Shown here piece by piece: positions 32,687 to 35,995 of a DNA stretch of 35,995 nucleotides. How positions within the stretch are numbered: the stretch's first letter is position 1; each line of letters starts with the position of its first letter. The position numbers were made by a program, and so were the translations under genes. Location of the stretch: contig CAKPDF010000015.1 in assembly GCA_934148535.1 (NCBI GenBank), positions 1 through 35,995 of the forward strand. Direction: 5' to 3'. Source of the DNA: an uncultured Bacilli bacterium. Lineage in GTDB: Bacteria > Bacillota_I > Bacilli_A > RF39 > UBA660. The notes beneath the pieces were generated by a model that searched no databases, was not told the origin of the DNA, and worked only from the letters and a program-made list of their open reading frames with translations.

Positions 32687-33558
32687 ATGGGATATTGTTA
32701 GTTGATAAACCTAAAGATTGTACTAGTAGGGGTGTTGTTAATAAGATATGTAAAATTCTTGGCACTAAGAAGGTTGGTCATACTGGTACTTTGGATCCTA
32801 TTGCTAGTGGGATATTAGTAATATGTGTTGGTAAGTGTTTAAAACTTGTTGAGATTCTTACTTGTGATGAAAAGGTATACGACGCTACGGTTGTGTTGGG
32901 ATATGAAACAGATACTCTTGATGTAACTGGTAATGTTGTATGTAGTAGTAATAGTGATAAAATTATTAATGATGATGATATAACTAGAGTATTAGAAAAA
33001 TTTGTTGGTGTTATAGAGCAAGAGGTACCAAAATATTCTGCAGTAAGAGTAAATGGAAAGAGGTTGCATGAATATGCTAGAGATGGTGAAGATGTAATAT
33101 TACCTAAGAGAAAAGTTAGAATTAATAGTTTGAGTTTAGAATCTTCAGTTAAGAAAAATGATGATGGTTATTTAGAATTTAGTATTAGATGTGATGTTAG
33201 TAAAGGAACTTATATTAGAAGTTTAATTAGAGATATTGGTCATAGTTTAGGTAATTATGCTACTATGAAAAATTTACGAAGAATAAAACAAGGTAATTTT
33301 GTTATTGATAATTGTTATACTATTAATGATATAGAAAGAGGAAATTATAAGTTATTAAATCCAATAGATGTTTTAAATTATAAAAAAGTTATAGTTAATG
33401 ATGATATGAGATTTAAGATTATTAATGGTCAGGTATTAGATCCAATATTTGATGAGAAAGTTGCTATGATTATTGATAAGGATAATGAATTACTTGCTAT
33501 ATATAAGAGAGTTGGAGATAAGGTTAGACCTTGGAAAATGTTTAAAGAGACTAAATGA
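32683..33558 (+). CDS. truB: tRNA pseudouridine-55 synthase
   Basis: A protein of 291 residues, normal for TruB, which makes pseudouridine 55 in the T-loop of most tRNAs. The N-terminal motif GILLVDKPKDCTS is present with an unusual Lys-Asp in place of the common Gly; the catalytic Asp38 lies in GHTGTLDPIASG; the KVY, TDTLDVTG and GTYIRSLIRDIG motifs follow. About 60 C-terminal residues could be a small PUA-like domain. The start overlaps nrnA by 4 bp. Downstream, ribF often follows in other genomes; here a terminator and a convergent sortase gene follow instead. Confidence 0.95.
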   Translation: MNGILLVDKPKDCTSRGVVNKICKILGTKKVGHTGTLDPIASGILVICVGKCLKLVEILTCDEKVYDATVVLGYETDTLDVTGNVVCSSNSDKIINDDDITRVLEKFVGVIEQEVPKYSAVRVNGKRLHEYARDGEDVILPKRKVRINSLSLESSVKKNDDGYLEFSIRCDVSKGTYIRSLIRDIGHSLGNYATMKNLRRIKQGNFVIDNCYTINDIERGNYKLLNPIDVLNYKKVIVNDDMRFKIINGQVLDPIFDEKVAMIIDKDNELLAIYKRVGDKVRPWKMFKETK

Positions 33559-33576
33559 TTGATTTAGTCTCTTATC
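33546..33576. terminator. Terminator overlapping the truB stop codon
   Basis: AGAGACTAAAT (33546-33556) and ATTTAGTCTCT (33562-33572) form an 11-bp perfect stem with a 5-nt loop; the truB stop is inside it. A T-rich stretch follows on the plus strand; on the minus strand the tract is weak, so it may serve the sortase gene less well. Confidence 0.8.
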
Positions 33577-34471
33577 TTTTATTTCTTTTTATTAATTTTG
33601 CATGTACTACTGTTCTTTCTGTATCTGAATAACAGGTACTTAGAGTTAGTATTTTATCATTTGTATTTAGTTCTGTATTAAAGTTATATTTACTTCTTTC
33701 TTTAATAGTATTTAGAAAATCTAAATATTCTGTATCTGAGGGCCAAGATGTTGTTATATAATATGTTTCTTCTTTTATTACATATACTGAAAATATTTGC
33801 CATAAACTATCTTCTGTAGGAGTAGATAATCTTATTATGTGATTAGATTTATCTTTGTACCATGATTGTTTTAATACTTTACTTAATGATCCAAACATTG
33901 TTTTATCTAATCTTGAGTGGGCATATATTATATTATTTTTACTGGTAAAATCTTTATTATTCCTATAATCTAAAAATACCCATCCAGCTTCATTTTCTTT
34001 TTTATCGTAAGAGTGTGTTAAATAATAATTATTATCAGTACTTTGGACTACAGGATAATTAATGTTTGTATTGTTTACATTTATCCAACCTACAGTATCT
34101 TCATTCTTTTTTATTAATTCAGTAAAATCAACTTTTATTAAGGGGAATGTTATGTAGTACCAATAATCACTTTCTTTATCATCAGGTGTAGATATTAATT
34201 CTGTATTTTCATTATCTTTAATTTCTTCAGCCTTTGTATTACTAATTTTATTAATATTATCATTTGTTTTAGTATTATCTTTATTCCAATCTAGTAGTCT
34301 TAGTATATTAAAAGATGCGGTGAATCCTAGAATGATTATAATTACTATTAATACCCACTTTTTTAATCTTCTTCTTTTTTTTATAACTTTTTTGGGTTTA
34401 TATTCAAAATCGAAGTTTTTAATGGGGATATCATAATTAGAAATTGTATAATTTTCTTTCTTTTTTTTCAT
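33572..34471 (-). CDS. Class B sortase
   Basis: A protein of 299 residues on the minus strand. A basic cytoplasmic start is followed by one membrane span (about 38-60), a charged linker and a sortase domain (about 115-299). The catalytic triad is visible: His185 in YAHSRL, Cys280 in TLSTC and Arg286 in ERTVVHAK. The block GWINVNNTNINYPVVQ and the long insert between His and Cys fit class B. Sortases cut a sorting signal on exported proteins and attach them to the cell wall or to each other. ATG 34471 follows GGTGATTAT. The gene is divergent, 154 bp away, from a signal-peptide protein ending in NAKTGD, which is the likely substrate. No LPXTG protein is in the window. Confidence 0.93.
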   Translation of the reverse strand: MKKKKENYTISNYDIPIKNFDFEYKPKKVIKKRRRLKKWVLIVIIIILGFTASFNILRLLDWNKDNTKTNDNINKISNTKAEEIKDNENTELISTPDDKESDYWYYITFPLIKVDFTELIKKNEDTVGWINVNNTNINYPVVQSTDNNYYLTHSYDKKENEAGWVFLDYRNNKDFTSKNNIIYAHSRLDKTMFGSLSKVLKQSWYKDKSNHIIRLSTPTEDSLWQIFSVYVIKEETYYITTSWPSDTEYLDFLNTIKERSKYNFNTELNTNDKILTLSTCYSDTERTVVHAKLIKRNKR

Positions 34472-34573
34472 ATAATCACCAAGTTCATTATACTAAAACA
34501 TTATTTTAAAATCAAGTTTTAATTTTTAGTTAAATATATTGTCTGATTTTTGTGTAAAGTAGTAATTTATTTA

Positions 34574-34602
34574 TTTACAAAGTGAGTTTAATGTGATATA
34601 TT
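34574..34602 (+). promoter_or_regulatory. Promoter of the sortase substrate gene
   Basis: TTTACA (34574-34579), a 17-bp spacer and TATATT (34597-34602), followed by the strong site AGGAGGAG at about 34611 in front of ATG 34626. Confidence 0.75.
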
Positions 34603-34625
34603 CTTAGTATAGGAGGAGATAAGAA

Positions 34626-35882
34626 ATGAAAAAGAGTTGCAAAATGTTAGTTCTTTTGTTTGTTGCCTTAGTTATTCCATTTTATGTAAATGCTGAAAGT
34701 AAGACAGTTAAAACAGAAGAAGAATTGAAAAATGCTGTAGCAGATAGTACAGTTTCAGAAATTGTACTTGGAGATGATATTGAAATACTTGGTAAAATTA
34801 ATATTGCAAGAGATTTAACACTTGATGGTAATGGTCATTCTATTACATATGTTGGTAAATTTTTTGAAAAACTAGATAGTGAAGGTAGTGATGACAATAC
34901 TATATGGTCTAAGAAATCTAGTGATGGTACTGCTGGTGCTGTATATGTTATTCAAGTTTATAAAGCTAATGTAGAGATTAAAGATATTGTACTTGCTGGT
35001 GGTAATAGAGGACTTGGTATTAATGGTAGCGTTGTTACTTTAGATGGTACTATTGGATTTGTTAATAATGGATTTCAAGATATAGAGTTATCTAATGGTA
35101 AAGATGTAACAGGTATACCTACATTAAAATTAACTGATAATGCTATTGTTACTACTGATAATGAAACAGATAAAGTAGAAAGTTGGTTAATTTATGTTGA
35201 TGGAGTAGAGGCTAGTGTTAATGGAAAAACATTTAGTGCTGATACTTCTTTGAGAGCTTCATCAATTGGTGCTCCAGTAATTGCAGTTGATACTGTTAAG
35301 GAAGATAGTAAAGTTAGTAAAGATATATTTACTGAGGCTAAAAATAGTGGTAGTCTTATAAACTTTGGATATACTAATGATGATGGTGATCTTTTATATT
35401 TATGGAGCTTTGATGCTAATGATATAGAAAATCCTATGGATGTTAATACTGGAGTAACATTTACTAAGAATGCTCCAGATGCTATAAATTCAGATTTATC
35501 AAAATTAGTTACTAGTTATAAAGATGTAATGTTTATGAATTTTATGCATAATGGTGCTTTACCTGGTAAGGCTACAATTACATATGATGTATCTTCTAAA
35601 TATTCTGTTGGTACTAAATTATATATTGCTCATTATAATGAGACAACTAAAGAACTTGAGAGTATTGGTGAAGCTACAGTTTCAGAAGATGGTACAGTAA
35701 GTTTCGATATTAAAGAATGTTCTTCATATGTATTATATACTGGTGAAGAGTCAAATCAACAAACAAATGCTACAGTAGAAAATGCTAAAACTGGTGATAT
35801 TCATTTAATTGGTATGATTTCAGTTCTTTGCATTACTGCTATTGGATTATTTATTACTTGTAAGAAATTAGTTACAAGATAA
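34626..35882 (+). CDS. Secreted surface protein with NAKTGD sorting signal
   Basis: A protein of 418 residues. A signal peptide (about 1-23, cut likely after VNA) is followed by about 200 residues that resemble a right-handed beta-helix of the pectate-lyase type (DDIEILGKINIARDLTLDGN, IKDIVLAGGNRG). Next comes a beta domain of the kind found at the end of many Bacillota surface proteins (KLYIAHYNETTKELESIGEA, SSYVLYTGEE). The tail has NAKTGD (386-391), a membrane span and a Lys-Lys/Arg end, which together form a cell-wall sorting signal with NAKTG in place of LPXTG. The neighbouring divergent class B sortase is the obvious partner. It has its own promoter and terminator. A binding or adhesive role is more likely than an enzyme; no catalytic motif is recognised. 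Confidence 0.88.
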   Translation: MKKSCKMLVLLFVALVIPFYVNAESKTVKTEEELKNAVADSTVSEIVLGDDIEILGKINIARDLTLDGNGHSITYVGKFFEKLDSEGSDDNTIWSKKSSDGTAGAVYVIQVYKANVEIKDIVLAGGNRGLGINGSVVTLDGTIGFVNNGFQDIELSNGKDVTGIPTLKLTDNAIVTTDNETDKVESWLIYVDGVEASVNGKTFSADTSLRASSIGAPVIAVDTVKEDSKVSKDIFTEAKNSGSLINFGYTNDDGDLLYLWSFDANDIENPMDVNTGVTFTKNAPDAINSDLSKLVTSYKDVMFMNFMHNGALPGKATITYDVSSKYSVGTKLYIAHYNETTKELESIGEATVSEDGTVSFDIKECSSYVLYTGEESNQQTNATVENAKTGDIHLIGMISVLCITAIGLFITCKKLVTR

Positions 35883-35889
35883 AATTTTG

Positions 35890-35920
35890 AAGGCTTTCTT
35901 GAATTGGAAAGTCTTTTTTT
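35890..35920 (+). terminator. Terminator of the sortase substrate gene
   Basis: AAGGCTTTC (35890-35898) pairs with GAAAGTCTT (35907-35915, one G-U pair), then TTTTT. Confidence 0.85.
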
Positions 35921-35921
35921 C

Positions 35922-35951
35922 GTGAAATGAAAAAGTAAAATCCAGTTTCAC
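35922..35951 (-). repeat. 30-bp inverted repeat, right copy
   Basis: Exact reverse complement of 47-76, two bases after the terminator T-run of the preceding gene. See the left copy. Confidence 0.75.
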
Positions 35952-35976
35952 AAAGTAAATTTGAAATGTATAAGAA

Positions 35977-35995
35977 ACGTCCATATTTCGGACGT
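35977..35995. other. Hairpin at the right edge of the window
   Basis: ACGTCC (35977-35982) and GGACGT (35990-35995) form a 6-bp GC-containing stem with a 7-nt loop, unusually GC-rich for this DNA. The window ends exactly at the stem, so a following T-tract or a longer stem cannot be judged. It may be a terminator or part of a longer repeat. Confidence 0.4.

Noticed and set aside
1..35995. A Mollicute using TGA for Trp.
   Set aside because: Several genes end in TGA at the expected length, and Trp positions in conserved motifs are TGG.

Overview
The window is strongly AT-rich bacterial DNA from a member of the Bacillota. Evidence for this is a SpoVS gene, class B sortase with a KTGD-type sorting signal, a MurC ligase, LysM amidase, Shine-Dalgarno sites of the AGGAGG/GGTGA kind and the gene order rbfA-nrnA-truB, which is common in Clostridia-like genomes. 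TGA is used as a stop (for example NERD protein, truB, VirD4-like gene) and Trp is TGG, so this is not a code-4 Mollicute. An uncultured gut-type Bacilli/Clostridia lineage is my best guess, but the window alone cannot fix the taxon. No tRNA, rRNA, transposase, CRISPR array or phage structural gene was seen.

Layout. 1-8500: a consensus promoter drives three consecutive membrane-anchored surface proteins; the first two carry long Gly/Ser/Thr linkers and Fn3-like beta domains. 8565-10860: spoVS, then a small islet (InlB-type repeat protein with different codon use, a broken VanZ-family gene) closed by a remnant of the 3' end of a second spoVS. 10928-19700: murC, a NERD-HRDC protein, an SDR dehydrogenase, a cytoplasmic LRR/helical protein, a metallophosphoesterase, a leaderless amidase with four LysM domains and a zinc-ribbon membrane protein. 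19900-26165: a membrane-bound XRE regulator and two MacB-type ATPase-permease fusions, probably one exporter with its regulator.

26200-27480: the most interesting part. A tandem array of about 371-377 bp units encodes three very small hydrophobic peptides (35, 30 and 35 codons). Each has its own extended -10 promoter, a strong ribosome binding site and a terminator. A convergent promoter-terminator pair on the minus strand predicts an antisense RNA of roughly 105-117 nt against the 3' end of each message. A fourth, truncated unit has lost its peptide start but kept its antisense RNA gene. This has the full architecture of a type I toxin-antitoxin array and I do not recognise the peptide family.

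27575-35880: a Cys-rich tail-anchored small protein; a MerR / VirD4-like ATPase / ABC exporter operon; the rbfA-nrnA-truB operon; and a class B sortase divergent from a signal-peptide protein ending in a NAKTGD sorting signal, its probable substrate. A perfect 30-bp sequence is present in opposite orientations near both ends of the window (47-76 and 35922-35951).
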